NCBI RefSeq assembly: GCF_006120725.1
Contig: NZ_SWMU01000001.1
Coordinates: 558,001 to 622,000 of the forward strand
Direction: 5' to 3'
Length of the DNA stretch: 64,000 bases
DNA from: Mesohalobacter halotolerans
GTDB taxonomy: Bacteria; Bacteroidota; Bacteroidia; Flavobacteriales; Flavobacteriaceae
Of the stretch, positions 1-8,539 are shown piece after piece (the first letter of the stretch is position 1; each line of letters begins with the position of its first letter). The position numbers and the translations under genes were made by a program. A model generated the notes under the pieces. The model was not told the origin of the DNA. It saw nothing but the letters and a program-made list of their open reading frames with translations, and did not search any database.

Positions 1-299
1 AAGGTGGCATTGGCCCTTTCTTTTCCATAAGCTTTTACAAAATAACTACGCACATAGTCTAATTCTTTCTGACTAACATTTCCATCAGCCTTGATTACCA
101 AGCTGGCTAACGATAATAAGTTTAATTCAAAATCACCGGGTAATACGCCTTGGCTATTTTGAAAGAAGCCGCCAAAAGACCTTTGGTTTCTTTTGGGCAT
201 TAACACCAAATCTAATAAACTACCTATCAAATAGCCGGCTAAAGCTCCAAAAAAACCACGAAAAAAAAAGCCAATAATGGCACAAACCCACTTTAACAT
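1..299 (-). CDS. DjlA/TerB-like membrane co-chaperone, N-terminal part
   Basis: This partial gene runs off the left edge; about 99 residues are visible. The reading frame starts with ATG at 299. The first ~35 residues form one glycine-rich hydrophobic stretch (MLKWVCAIIGFFFRGFFGAL...), followed by a soluble segment containing LLSLASLVIKADGNVSQKEL. That segment matches the start of a TerB domain, with its acidic ADG/N turn, as found in bacterial DjlA proteins, which are membrane-anchored DnaJ-type co-chaperones. A C-terminal J domain would be expected in the missing part, so it cannot be confirmed here. The gene is divergent from mrp across a 301-bp spacer. The family call is by pattern recognition. 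Confidence 0.75.
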   Translation of the reverse strand, partial: MLKWVCAIIGFFFRGFFGALAGYLIGSLLDLVLMPKRNQRSFGGFFQNSQGVLPGDFELNLLSLASLVIKADGNVSQKELDYVRSYFVKAYGKERANAT

Positions 300-318
300 T
301 TCAAAATCTATATGTTTG

Positions 319-326
319 CAAATATA
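319..326 (-). promoter_or_regulatory. Candidate -7 element for the DjlA-like gene
   Basis: On the minus strand this reads TATATTTG, an exact match to the Bacteroidota -7 consensus TAnnTTTG. It lies 20 bases before the ATG at 299. No TTG -33 element was found at the usual spacing. Confidence 0.45.
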
Positions 327-433
327 AAGGCATAATTACATTAAGCTAAGAATTTAGCTGAGAATTAAGCTTAAATCCAAATCATGATTAGAGTATAATT
401 TGCCCGAGAGTCAGACGAAAACAAGGTTTTGTC

Positions 434-475
434 ATTATTCATCAAAATATTTACGTAAATATTCTAATGAATAAT
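434..475. repeat. 42-bp near-perfect palindrome
   Basis: The core at 446-463 (AATATTTACGTAAATATT) is an exact palindrome. Outer arms ATTATTCAT (434-442) and ATGAATAAT (467-475) share the same centre at 454.5. In all, 19 of 21 base pairs match, with mismatches only at 443/466 and 445/464. There is no T-run and both flanking genes are transcribed away from it, so a terminator is unlikely. It could be an operator for a dimeric or multimeric regulator, or a cruciform or repeat element. Confidence 0.8.
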
Positions 476-562
476 CCGGGTTAAATGAATTCAGCTTTTT
501 TATATAATGTTAGTGTATCATTAAAATTTAAGCCATTAAAATTCATTTCTTTAGAGATACCT

Positions 563-570
563 TATATTTG
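563..570 (+). promoter_or_regulatory. Candidate -7 element for the mrp operon
   Basis: TATATTTG is an exact TAnnTTTG match, 30 bases before the GTG start of mrp. No TTG lies 17-23 bases upstream. Confidence 0.45.
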
Positions 571-600
571 CATTTAATCTAAATAATAAAAAGCAATTCA

Positions 601-1740
601 GTGCAATTAAAAAAAGAAGACGTTTATAAAGCCTTAGAGACAATAAGTGTAGCTGGAGAAGGACAAAATATGATTGAAAGTGGTGCTGTTCAAAACATAG
701 TAACTTTTGCAGATGAAGTGATAGTTGATTTGAAATTATCAACACCGGCCTTACACATCAAGAAACGTGCAGAAGTTGATGTCATGAAAGTCATTCATGA
801 GCATGTTTATGAAAAAGCAAAAGTTAAAGTCAATGTCAAAGTTGATGCTCCAAAAAAGAAAAGCGTCAATGAGATAAAAGGGAAACCTATTCCCGGGATT
901 CAAAATATTATTGCTGTAGCCAGTGGTAAAGGTGGTGTAGGAAAATCTACAGTAACTGCCAATTTAGCGGTCAGTCTTTCAAAAATGGGTTTTAAAGTAG
1001 GGTTGCTTGATGCTGATATTTATGGTCCCTCCATACCAACAATGTTTGATGTTGAAAATGAAAAACCTTTATCTGTTAAAGTAGAGGGCAAATCTAAAAT
1101 GAAGCCTGTAGAAAGTTATGGGGTAAAAATCCTATCTATTGGGTTTTTTACAAAACCGAGTCAAGCAGTCATTTGGCGAGGACCCATGGCAGGTAAAGCC
1201 TTAAATCAAATGATTTTTGATGCCAATTGGGGAAAATTAGATTTTTTATTAGTGGATTTACCTCCGGGAACAGGTGATATCCATTTATCTATTATGCAGT
1301 CTATGCCCATCACAGGTTCGGTTATAGTTAGTACACCTCAAAATGTAGCTCTTGCAGATGCCCGAAAAGGTGTCGCCATGTTCCAACAAGAAAGTATTAA
1401 TGTACCTGTCTTGGGTATTGTAGAAAATATGGCTTATTTTACACCAGAAGAACTACCAGAAAACAAATATTATATTTTTGGTGAAGCTGGTGCAAAACGA
1501 TTATCAGAAGACATCGGCGTTCCATTTTTAGGAGAAGTGCCTTTAGTGCAATCTATCAGAGAATCAGGTGATGTAGGGAGACCGGCAGCACTTCAAGAAG
1601 CTACACCAATTGTTGAGGCCTTTAATGAATTGACAAAAAATGTAGTTCAAGAACTGGTTAATAGAAATGAGAACTTACCACCTACTGAAGCAATTAAAAT
1701 CACAACCATGGCGGGCTGTAGTGCCGTCAAAAATAAATGA
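601..1740 (+). CDS. mrp: Mrp/ApbC-type iron-sulfur cluster carrier ATPase
   Basis: This 379-residue P-loop protein binds Fe-S clusters and transfers them to apo-proteins in the cytoplasm. An N-terminal MIP18/DUF59-type domain covers about residues 1-85. The deviant Walker A GKGGVGKS lies at 109-116, followed by DADIYGPSIP, and DLPPGTGD forms the Walker B/switch region. The end is TTMAGCSAVKNK, with a single Cys. The start is GTG at 601: an in-frame TAA lies 21 bases upstream and there is no ATG between, so the choice is well constrained. The stop overlaps the nifU-like start (ATGA), indicating translational coupling. Length and architecture are normal for Bacteroidota Mrp. Confidence 0.93.
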   Translation: MQLKKEDVYKALETISVAGEGQNMIESGAVQNIVTFADEVIVDLKLSTPALHIKKRAEVDVMKVIHEHVYEKAKVKVNVKVDAPKKKSVNEIKGKPIPGIQNIIAVASGKGGVGKSTVTANLAVSLSKMGFKVGLLDADIYGPSIPTMFDVENEKPLSVKVEGKSKMKPVESYGVKILSIGFFTKPSQAVIWRGPMAGKALNQMIFDANWGKLDFLLVDLPPGTGDIHLSIMQSMPITGSVIVSTPQNVALADARKGVAMFQQESINVPVLGIVENMAYFTPEELPENKYYIFGEAGAKRLSEDIGVPFLGEVPLVQSIRESGDVGRPAALQEATPIVEAFNELTKNVVQELVNRNENLPPTEAIKITTMAGCSAVKNK

Positions 1741-1988
1741 TTATGACAGGACAAGAATTAAAACAATCTGTTGAAAATGCCCTAGAAGAAATTAGGCCGT
1801 TTCTTAAAAATGACGGTGGAGATATAGCTTTACTTGATATTGAAAACGACGATACAGTAAAGGTTCAACTTTTAGGGACATGTGTTGGTTGTAGTGTCAA
1901 TCAGATGACCCTTAAATCTGGTGTTGAAATGACGATAAAAAAACACGCTCCACAAATCAAGTCTGTAGTCAATGTTGAAATGGCTTGA
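1737..1988 (+). CDS. NifU-like C-terminal domain Fe-S protein
   Basis: This 83-residue protein consists only of the NifU C-terminal (Nfu) domain, which carries or scaffolds 4Fe-4S clusters as a dimer. The diagnostic motif GTCVGCSV gives C49 and C52 (CxxC), preceded by the conserved FLKNDGGDI segment. Its ATG overlaps the mrp stop by 4 bases; a second in-frame ATG at 1743 would give the more usual MT-EL beginning. Pairing with mrp supports a role in Fe-S maturation. It lacks the IscU-like and ferredoxin domains of full NifU, as is usual for Nfu/NfuA-type proteins. Confidence 0.9.
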   Translation: MIMTGQELKQSVENALEEIRPFLKNDGGDIALLDIENDDTVKVQLLGTCVGCSVNQMTLKSGVEMTIKKHAPQIKSVVNVEMA

Positions 1989-2055
1989 TTTATGACCAAA
2001 ATCAGTTAAAAATAATTGATAATTTGAAACATTTGTATCTCCCAATTTTAGATTT

Positions 2056-3117
2056 ATGATTAAAACAGATATACTTATTATAGGTGCTGGACCAACTGGA
2101 TTGTTTACCGTTTTTGAAGCAGGTTTACTTAAGCTTAAATGCCATTTAATAGATGCACTACCACAGGCCGGTGGACAATTAACAGAGCTTTATCCAAAAA
2201 AGCCTATCTATGATATTCCAGCATTTCCCGAAGTTCTTGCAGGGGATTTGGTCGATAATTTGATGGAACAAATTAAACCTTTTGAGCCGGGTTTTACCCT
2301 TGGAGAAAGGGCTGAGGATATAGAAAAGTTAGAGGATGATAGCTTTATAGTAACAACAGACAAAGGCACAAAACATCATGCCAGAGTCATAGCTATTGCT
2401 GGAGGTCTAGGTAGTTTTGAGCCCCGTAAACCTCCTATCCCTAAATTGACTGATTTTGAAGACAGAGGAGTTTCTTATATGGTCAAAAATCCGGAAAGTT
2501 ACCGTGATAAAGATGTGGTAATCGCTGGAGGAGGTGATTCTGCTTTAGATTGGAGTATATTTTTAGCTGATGTGGCTTCAAATGTTACTTTAATTCATCG
2601 AAGAAATGAATTTAGAGGAGCCTTAGAGTCTGTTGACCGTGTCAAAGAATTGAAAGATATGGGTAAAATAAAACTCATAACACCTGCAGAAGTTATTGAT
2701 GTGAATGGTAATGGACATTTAGAAAATGTTTTAGTGAGAAAAAACAGTGATCCAAAAGAAGATTTTGAAATGCAAACCGACTTTTTTATACCACTTTTCG
2801 GTTTGTCCCCAAAATTAGGTCCTATAGCCAATTGGGGACTTGACATTGAAAAAAATGCCATAAAAGTTGATAATTCCTTAGACTATCAAACTAATATTCC
2901 AGGAATATATGCCATAGGTGACGTCAATACTTATCCGGGAAAACTCAAGTTAATTTTATGTGGTTTTCACGAAGCTACCCTAATGTGCCAGAGTGCTTAC
3001 CAGCGCATACATCCAGATAAAAAATACGTCATGAAATATACTACAGTTGGAGGGGTAACAGGTTTTGATGGAAGCAAAAAACAAGCGCCTAAAGCTGTGG
3101 TAAAAAGTATAGACTAA
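2056..3117 (+). CDS. Ferredoxin--NADP(+) reductase, type 2
   Basis: This 353-residue FAD/NAD(P) oxidoreductase resembles thioredoxin reductase but lacks the CxxC redox pair, as in YumC-type ferredoxin/flavodoxin-NADP reductases. Visible motifs are the FAD dinucleotide fold GAGPTG (10-15), the NAD(P) fold GGGDSALD in mid-protein, and the C-terminal FAD motif YAIGDVNTYPG. It passes electrons between NADPH and ferredoxin. A 2Fe-2S ferredoxin gene begins 7 bases after its stop and an Fe-S assembly pair lies just upstream, so the four genes look like one redox/Fe-S unit. Confidence 0.9.
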   Translation: MIKTDILIIGAGPTGLFTVFEAGLLKLKCHLIDALPQAGGQLTELYPKKPIYDIPAFPEVLAGDLVDNLMEQIKPFEPGFTLGERAEDIEKLEDDSFIVTTDKGTKHHARVIAIAGGLGSFEPRKPPIPKLTDFEDRGVSYMVKNPESYRDKDVVIAGGGDSALDWSIFLADVASNVTLIHRRNEFRGALESVDRVKELKDMGKIKLITPAEVIDVNGNGHLENVLVRKNSDPKEDFEMQTDFFIPLFGLSPKLGPIANWGLDIEKNAIKVDNSLDYQTNIPGIYAIGDVNTYPGKLKLILCGFHEATLMCQSAYQRIHPDKKYVMKYTTVGGVTGFDGSKKQAPKAVVKSID

Positions 3118-3124
3118 TTTCCCT

Positions 3125-3460
3125 ATGAGTCCAGATATTAATATCACAATCATAGATAGAGAAGGTCAAACTCATCAGGTAAAAGCCCCAACAGATATGG
3201 CTATGAATTTGATGGAACTCGTTCGATCTTACGAACTGGCCCCGGAAGGTACAATAGGTGTCTGTGGTGGTATGGCTATGTGCGCATCTTGCCAATGTTA
3301 CATAAAGTCTGAAACGCCTTTACCAGAGATGGAAATAGATGAGGAGGCAATGCTAGCCGAAGCATTTTACGTTAAAGACAACAGTAGATTAGGGTGTCAA
3401 ATACCGATAACTCCAGAACTAGAGGGTCTAAAGTTTGAACTCGCTCCAGAAGAAGTTTAA
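3125..3460 (+). CDS. Adrenodoxin-type 2Fe-2S ferredoxin
   Basis: This 111-residue small electron carrier has cysteines C47, C53, C56 and C91, giving the C-x5-C-x2-C...C ligand pattern of adrenodoxin/Isc-type ferredoxins. An extra C58 lies next to the cluster loop. The sequence is acidic, as usual for these proteins. It lies 7 bases downstream of the ferredoxin-NADP reductase gene, its probable electron donor. With mrp and the nifU-like gene upstream, a role in Fe-S cluster assembly is plausible, although other electron acceptors are possible. Confidence 0.9.
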   Translation: MSPDINITIIDREGQTHQVKAPTDMAMNLMELVRSYELAPEGTIGVCGGMAMCASCQCYIKSETPLPEMEIDEEAMLAEAFYVKDNSRLGCQIPITPELEGLKFELAPEEV

Positions 3461-3556
3461 TCTTTAATTTAAAAACTATATACCCTTTAGGCTTGATATT
3501 TTGTTATTATCGTATAAAATACCCTTAAACAAATACATTATCAAACGGATATTCTA

Positions 3557-3564
3557 TAAATTTG
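3557..3564 (+). promoter_or_regulatory. Candidate -7 element for the acyl-CoA dehydrogenase gene
   Basis: TAAATTTG is an exact TAnnTTTG match ending 16 bases before the ATG at 3581. No matching TTG was seen. Confidence 0.45.
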
Positions 3565-3580
3565 TAAAAAAACCTCACTA

Positions 3581-4759
3581 ATGAGAAAAGATCATTTTGA
3601 ATCTCCAGATTATTACAACATAGACGATTTATTAACCGACGAACATAAGCTCATTCGCGACTCAGCGAGAGAATGGGTGAAACGGGATGTAAGTCCTATT
3701 ATTGAAAAAGCTGCTCAGGACGCAAAATTTCCAAAATCAATTATTAAAGGTTTGTCTGAAATAGGAGCATTTGGACCTTATATCCCAGAAGAATACGGTG
3801 GGGCAGGTTTAGATCAAATTTCTTATGGCTTGATAATGCAGGAAATTGAACGCGGTGATAGCGGTGTGCGTTCAACAGCTTCAGTTCAGTCTTCATTAGT
3901 GATGTTTCCTATTTATGCCTACGGTACTGAAGAGCAAAAACAAAAGTTTTTACCCAAATTAGCCACAGGAGAGTATATGGGATCTTTTGGGCTTACTGAG
4001 CCCGACCACGGATCCAATCCTGGCGGAATGACTACAAATTTTAAAGATGAGGGCGATTATTATTTATTAAATGGCGCCAAACTTTGGATATCGAATGCAC
4101 CTTTTGCTGACATTGCAGTCGTTTGGGCTAAAAACGAAGAAGGTCGAATACATGGCTTGATTGTTGAAAGAGGTATGGAAGGGTTTTCCACACCAGAAAC
4201 TCACAACAAATGGTCTTTACGAGCTTCAGCAACTGGTGAGTTGATTTTTGAAGATGTCAAAGTTCCTAAAGAAAACCTATTGCCTGGTAAGAGCGGTCTT
4301 GGTGCACCTTTGTCATGTTTAGATTCTGCACGCTACGGCATAGCTTGGGGAGCTATTGGAGCAGCAATGGATTGTTACGATACAGCATTACGGTACGCTA
4401 AAGAACGCATCCAATTTGATAAACCCATTGCGGGTTTTCAGCTCCAACAAAAAAAATTAGCTGAAATGATTACTGAAATCACAAAAGCTCAACTCTTGGC
4501 TCTCAGACTAGGGCAATTAAAGAATAAAGGAAAAGCCAGTTCAGCACAAATTTCTATGGCTAAACGCAATAATGTTGAAATGGCAATCAGTATAGCACGA
4601 GAAGCTCGACAGATTTTAGGCGGTATGGGAATTACTGGAGAATATAGTATTATGCGTCACATGATGAATCTTGAAAGTGTAATCACTTATGAAGGGACAC
4701 ACGATATTCACTTATTAATTACAGGATTAGACATTACAGGAATTTCTGCTTTTAAATAA
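3581..4759 (+). CDS. gcdH: Acyl-CoA dehydrogenase, glutaryl-CoA dehydrogenase type
   Basis: This 392-residue flavoprotein oxidises an acyl-CoA, most likely glutaryl-CoA from lysine/tryptophan breakdown, and donates electrons to ETF. The segment GDSGVRSTASVQSSL (R97) corresponds to the substrate-carboxylate binding region of glutaryl-CoA dehydrogenases rather than general acyl-CoA dehydrogenases. The catalytic base is E371 in TYEGTHDIH. FGLTEPDHGS (136-145) is the FAD/substrate signature. A DUF3050 gene follows after 5 bases. The electron acceptor genes etfA/etfB lie elsewhere in this window (50291-52023). The exact substrate is inferred from family resemblance. Confidence 0.88.
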   Translation: MRKDHFESPDYYNIDDLLTDEHKLIRDSAREWVKRDVSPIIEKAAQDAKFPKSIIKGLSEIGAFGPYIPEEYGGAGLDQISYGLIMQEIERGDSGVRSTASVQSSLVMFPIYAYGTEEQKQKFLPKLATGEYMGSFGLTEPDHGSNPGGMTTNFKDEGDYYLLNGAKLWISNAPFADIAVVWAKNEEGRIHGLIVERGMEGFSTPETHNKWSLRASATGELIFEDVKVPKENLLPGKSGLGAPLSCLDSARYGIAWGAIGAAMDCYDTALRYAKERIQFDKPIAGFQLQQKKLAEMITEITKAQLLALRLGQLKNKGKASSAQISMAKRNNVEMAISIAREARQILGGMGITGEYSIMRHMMNLESVITYEGTHDIHLLITGLDITGISAFK

Positions 4760-4764
4760 ATAGG

Positions 4765-5550
4765 ATGAGTAAAAGTCAAAATGTATTAGACAAAACAAAG
4801 CCTCTAAGACAAAAACTGCTTAATCATGACTTGTACAAATACATTGAGTCTCCTGAAGATTTAAGAATTTTTACTCAGCATCATGTTTATGCAGTTTGGG
4901 ATTTTATGTCTTTATTAAAGGCTCTCCAACAACGATTGACTAATGTCAATGTTCCTTGGACACCTGAGGGAAATACAGAATTCACCTATTTGATTAACGA
5001 TATTGTACTGGCAGAAGAATCTGATGTTAATCGACGAGGTAAACATCAAAGCCATTTTGAAATGTACTTAGAGGCCATGGAAGATTTGGGAGCTTCTACA
5101 GTTCAAATCAGGAATTTCATCAAACAAATACAACACAGAACCGATGTGTTTTTGGTCATTTCTGCGAGCGATCTTTCGAATCCCATTAAATCATTTTTAA
5201 TATTCACGTTTAATGTTATTTACAATGAACATACCCACAATATCTTATCAGCTTTTACGTTTGGTCGTGAAGAATTGATTCCCGACATGTTCACAGAAAT
5301 TATAGATCATTTACAACGGCAATACCCGGGAGATAACATTGAAAACTTTAAGTACTATTTTGACCGACACATTGAGATCGATGCTGATGAGCATGGACCG
5401 ATGGCTATCAAACTTTTAGAAAGCCTATGCCAAAACGACATCAATAAATGGAATTCTGTTGAAAAAACGGCTGAAATAGCGCTTCAAAAAAGGCTTGAAC
5501 TTTGGGATGGGATTTTAAAACAGATACTCATCAAAAAAGCTATTGCCTAA
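4765..5550 (+). CDS. DUF3050 family protein
   Basis: This 261-residue soluble protein has no signal peptide or membrane segment. The sequence resembles the DUF3050 family, which has a haem-oxygenase-like all-helical look; several His/Glu-rich segments (HHVYAVWDFM, AEESDVNRRG, DADEHGPM) could bind metal as in other haem-oxygenase-like oxidases. It starts 5 bases after the glutaryl-CoA dehydrogenase gene and is probably co-transcribed, hinting at a catabolic or stress role. The true function is unknown; the metal-binding idea is inference. Confidence 0.75.
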   Translation: MSKSQNVLDKTKPLRQKLLNHDLYKYIESPEDLRIFTQHHVYAVWDFMSLLKALQQRLTNVNVPWTPEGNTEFTYLINDIVLAEESDVNRRGKHQSHFEMYLEAMEDLGASTVQIRNFIKQIQHRTDVFLVISASDLSNPIKSFLIFTFNVIYNEHTHNILSAFTFGREELIPDMFTEIIDHLQRQYPGDNIENFKYYFDRHIEIDADEHGPMAIKLLESLCQNDINKWNSVEKTAEIALQKRLELWDGILKQILIKKAIA

Positions 5551-5627
5551 TCTAAATTTATTTCAATTAACAATTCTTTAATCAATTTGGTAAAAAAATT
5601 AATTAATTTTATATCAAAATTATCATT

Positions 5628-6362
5628 ATGTATAGATTTTTATTAGCATTTTTCACATTGACAATCGTTACAAGCTCTTTTGGGCAAGCCGAATTAATGG
5701 GATTTAGAGATTATAGAGATATTGCTGATTCTTTTTATATGGATTTTGAAGGTAATGATAGATTTAATATAGAGGATGTTAAGGGAAGTCCATTTTTCAA
5801 TGAAGAATTTAATTACGGTTATATTATTGATACTAAAATGGACAATAAAGTTCAAACCTTTTTAAGATATGACATATACAACGACATTTTTGAAATAAAA
5901 CTTGAACCTAATGATAAATCTTTAAAAACTTTAAATAGAACACCACGATTTGAATACCTTTTGAATGATGAAAGATTTGTAATAATACAAACATCAGAAC
6001 TCAATGAAGCACATTATTCTTCAGGAAATGGCTATGCTGTAAAATTGACTTCCGCGGATAATAATGCTATTTTATATAAGAGATATTATAGTGCATTAAG
6101 ACAAGGTAAGAAAGCAGCTACATCTTATCAAGCAGACATTCCACCGAGTATCAGTCAAAAAGTAAAATATATCATTAAATTTGGGGATGAGTTTAAAACT
6201 GCTGAAGATCACAGGAAGAGAATTTTAGATGCTTTTCCAGATCACAAAAAAGAAATCAGAAAATATATAAAAGACAAAAAATTTAAATTCAGAGGTGACG
6301 ATAAAGAAATCCAAAACCAGATGATACAAGTCGTAAGATATTATAATAGTTTAGTAGACTAA
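5628..6362 (+). CDS. Unrecognised secreted protein
   Basis: This 244-residue protein belongs to no family I recognise. An N-terminal signal peptide is clear (MYRFLLAFFTLTIVTSSFGQ, cleavage likely after the FGQ typical of flavobacteria), with no lipobox Cys and no further membrane segment. The mature part is rich in charged and aromatic residues, with basic lysine-rich stretches near the C-terminus. It is probably periplasmic or outer-membrane associated. The gene stands alone and overlaps the tail of the convergent tsaB by 4 bases. Confidence 0.75.
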   Translation: MYRFLLAFFTLTIVTSSFGQAELMGFRDYRDIADSFYMDFEGNDRFNIEDVKGSPFFNEEFNYGYIIDTKMDNKVQTFLRYDIYNDIFEIKLEPNDKSLKTLNRTPRFEYLLNDERFVIIQTSELNEAHYSSGNGYAVKLTSADNNAILYKRYYSALRQGKKAATSYQADIPPSISQKVKYIIKFGDEFKTAEDHRKRILDAFPDHKKEIRKYIKDKKFKFRGDDKEIQNQMIQVVRYYNSLVD

Positions 6363-7030
6363 CCCCCAACAAAATCTTTTAGGTAATAAGGCTCAAAATA
6401 AGCCACATCTTCAAAATCTCTATTTTGATACAATTCGTCAGCAAATTCACACATATGTGTTGCTGACGGATTTTTGTTTTCTATAAATAGACCTTTTTTA
6501 GGGTTGTCACATATTTCTTTGAACTTACTTACGCCATTTCCAATAAAATAAACCTTATCGTTTTTATCAAAAAAAGGTTGAAAACTGTTGGGCTCTAAAA
6601 TTTTAGCTTCAACTTTAGTTTGCTCGTTATATTTCGCGTCAAAAACGCAGGTATAAACTTCCATTCGTCTCGCATCAATCATTGGAATTATTGGATATTC
6701 TGAGCTTTGTTGCACAACTTGCCTGGTCAAAACTTTTAAAGTAGAAATACTCATTAGAGGAATTTTAAGTGCATAACAAATACCTTTAGCTGTAGACACC
6801 CCTATTCTTAAACCCGTATACGAACCAGGACCTTTACTCACAGCTATGGCATCTAAATCAGCCATTTTAAGACCAGAGACTTTTACAACTCGGTCTATAA
6901 ACAAGTGGAGCTGTTCAGCATGTGAATATCGCGCTTGGTCATCTTCTGCTAAAGCAACAACTTGCCCATTTTTAGCTAGAGCTACAGAACAATTGGTCGT
7001 TGAAGTTTCTATACATAAAATATAAGCCAC
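6359..7030 (-). CDS. tsaB: tRNA threonylcarbamoyladenosine biosynthesis protein TsaB
   Basis: This 223-residue ASKHA-fold protein partners TsaD and TsaE in making t6A37 on ANN-decoding tRNAs. The N-terminal ILCIETSTTNCSVAL phosphate-1 motif and KGPGSYTGLRIG are TsaB hallmarks. The length is normal. It is the last gene of the minus-strand run that begins with the ABC efflux genes; its start is 15 bases downstream of tolC, so it may be co-transcribed with them. It meets the secreted-protein gene tail to tail with a 4-base overlap. Confidence 0.92.
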   Translation of the reverse strand: MAYILCIETSTTNCSVALAKNGQVVALAEDDQARYSHAEQLHLFIDRVVKVSGLKMADLDAIAVSKGPGSYTGLRIGVSTAKGICYALKIPLMSISTLKVLTRQVVQQSSEYPIIPMIDARRMEVYTCVFDAKYNEQTKVEAKILEPNSFQPFFDKNDKVYFIGNGVSKFKEICDNPKKGLFIENKNPSATHMCEFADELYQNRDFEDVAYFEPYYLKDFVGG

Positions 7031-7045
7031 ATTTCAATGATTTAA

Positions 7046-8494
7046 TTACTCCACCGGACGTTCGCCAAAAAATAATTCTAAGACTTTGATTCTAAAAATA
7101 TAATCGTACTTGGCTTGTACCATTTGGTTTTGGGCGTTGGTCAGCCTTGTTTTAGATTGACTTAAATCAAAAGCGTTGCTCATACCAACATCAAAACGCT
7201 CTTTAGCAAAATCGTAGGCATTTTGTTGAGCTTCAACAGATTTTACTGCTGCTTCATATGCTTTAGCTGCTCCCTGGGCGTCGACGTAAGCTTGATATAC
7301 ATCAGCTTCGAGATCTAACTCCGCTTGTTGAAGTTGATTTTTAGAACGTTCTAAATCTATTTGTCTTCGTTTTACATTGTTACGCGTAGCAAAACCATTA
7401 AACACGGGAATATTAAGTTGAACACCATAAGTTATACCATCATTTCTCCAAAGTTGGTCAATAAAAGGTAAGGGATCGAGGGCCACAGAAAGAAAATTTT
7501 GAGTGACTACTGGGTCACCTGTAGATTCTACAAATCCAATCTGTCTTGTAGGGTTATCAGGATCTACACCACCAAATCCAACGCGCTCTCTATCAGATTC
7601 ACGGGTATTGTAATTAAAAAAACCTTGTAGTGTAGGATAATATGCACCTCGAGCAATTTCTACATTTTTCTCAGCAATTTCTACATTTTTCTCAGCGACC
7701 TTAACCTCATAGCGTTCTCGTTTGGCTTCTTCAATAATATCATCAATATCTCTGTTTACGATATCAGTTATTGGGATGTCGTAGGATTCATCTGCTATTT
7801 CAAAGTTTTCATAATCATCTATGAGTAAAGCTTGAGCCAAACTAATTAATGATATTTTGACATCATTTTTAGCCACAATAATTTGTTGTTGCTCATCAGC
7901 ATTGGTTGCCTGTAATTCTAATATATCACCTTGTGGTATTGTGCCAGCTTCAATTAAGGCTTCAGTTTGCTCAATTTGCTGCTGAGTTATTTTATTTTGC
8001 TCTTCTAAAACCTGAAGAGTTTGCTTGCTTACCAAAACTTGAAGGTAAGAGTTGGCGACAAATAATGCAATATCATCTTCCATTTGCTCTAAAGAATATT
8101 GACTGGCCAATTGAGATAGCTTGGCACGTTGTAAAGTCCTCCAATTTTGTAAACCACTGAATATATTGATACCGACGGTTCCACCAGTAGAGAAGTTACG
8201 AGTGACTTGATTAACGAGTACTCCTGTAACGACATCTTGAGTTAGACCAGAATTCCAGTTATTACTCGCATTGATATTTAATGAAGGTAAGAAGTTTCCA
8301 ATAGCATCACTTTTGTTGATATCAGCACCTTCAATATCGAGTTGAGATTGTTTAATACTGATGTTGTTTTCAAAAGCATGTTTTATACAAGCTTCTAAAG
8401 TCCATTTGATTTTGCCTACATCCTCCTGAGAAAATGCCTGAGCAGTGCAAAAACAAAATAGAGTTATTGTTATTATTTTTTTCATGTTATTCAA
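7046..8494 (-). CDS. TolC-family outer membrane efflux protein
   Basis: This 482-residue protein has a signal peptide (KKIITITLFCFCTAQAFSQ) and two long alpha-helical coiled-coil regions, rich in Gln, Asn and Ala, that build the periplasmic tunnel. It would form the trimeric outer membrane exit duct for the ABC exporter encoded directly upstream. MNNMKK offers two starts, the first ATG at 8494 and a second 9 bases later. A perfect 21-base tandem duplication at 7654-7695 repeats a heptad (AEKNVEI twice) within a coiled-coil helix. The substrate is unknown. Confidence 0.9.
   Translation of the reverse strand: MNNMKKIITITLFCFCTAQAFSQEDVGKIKWTLEACIKHAFENNISIKQSQLDIEGADINKSDAIGNFLPSLNINASNNWNSGLTQDVVTGVLVNQVTRNFSTGGTVGINIFSGLQNWRTLQRAKLSQLASQYSLEQMEDDIALFVANSYLQVLVSKQTLQVLEEQNKITQQQIEQTEALIEAGTIPQGDILELQATNADEQQQIIVAKNDVKISLISLAQALLIDDYENFEIADESYDIPITDIVNRDIDDIIEEAKRERYEVKVAEKNVEIAEKNVEIARGAYYPTLQGFFNYNTRESDRERVGFGGVDPDNPTRQIGFVESTGDPVVTQNFLSVALDPLPFIDQLWRNDGITYGVQLNIPVFNGFATRNNVKRRQIDLERSKNQLQQAELDLEADVYQAYVDAQGAAKAYEAAVKSVEAQQNAYDFAKERFDVGMSNAFDLSQSKTRLTNAQNQMVQAKYDYIFRIKVLELFFGERPVE
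7654..7695 (-). repeat. 21-bp perfect tandem duplication inside the tolC-like gene
   Basis: Two identical 21-base units lie at 7654-7674 and 7675-7695. They keep the reading frame and double one heptad (AEKNVEI AEKNVEI) of a tunnel helix. Seven residues equal two helical turns, so the insertion preserves coiled-coil phase. Confidence 0.85.
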
Positions 8495-8539
8495 TTTTTT
8501 AAGATGTTTAAAATCGATTAAAGATTTGCAACTGTTGCA

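Larger units (their letters stand above)
300..600. other. Divergent intergenic spacer with a long palindrome
   Basis: This spacer between the DjlA-like gene and mrp has no convincing ORF. It holds a -7 element for each flanking gene, an imperfect 12-base tandem pair at 349-372 (AGAATTTAGCTG then AGAATTAAGCTT), and a 42-base palindrome at 434-475 that is described separately. Confidence 0.6.

Noticed and set aside
434-475. Reading the 42-bp palindrome as a bidirectional terminator
   Set aside because: Both neighbouring genes are transcribed away from it and neither side carries a T-run.
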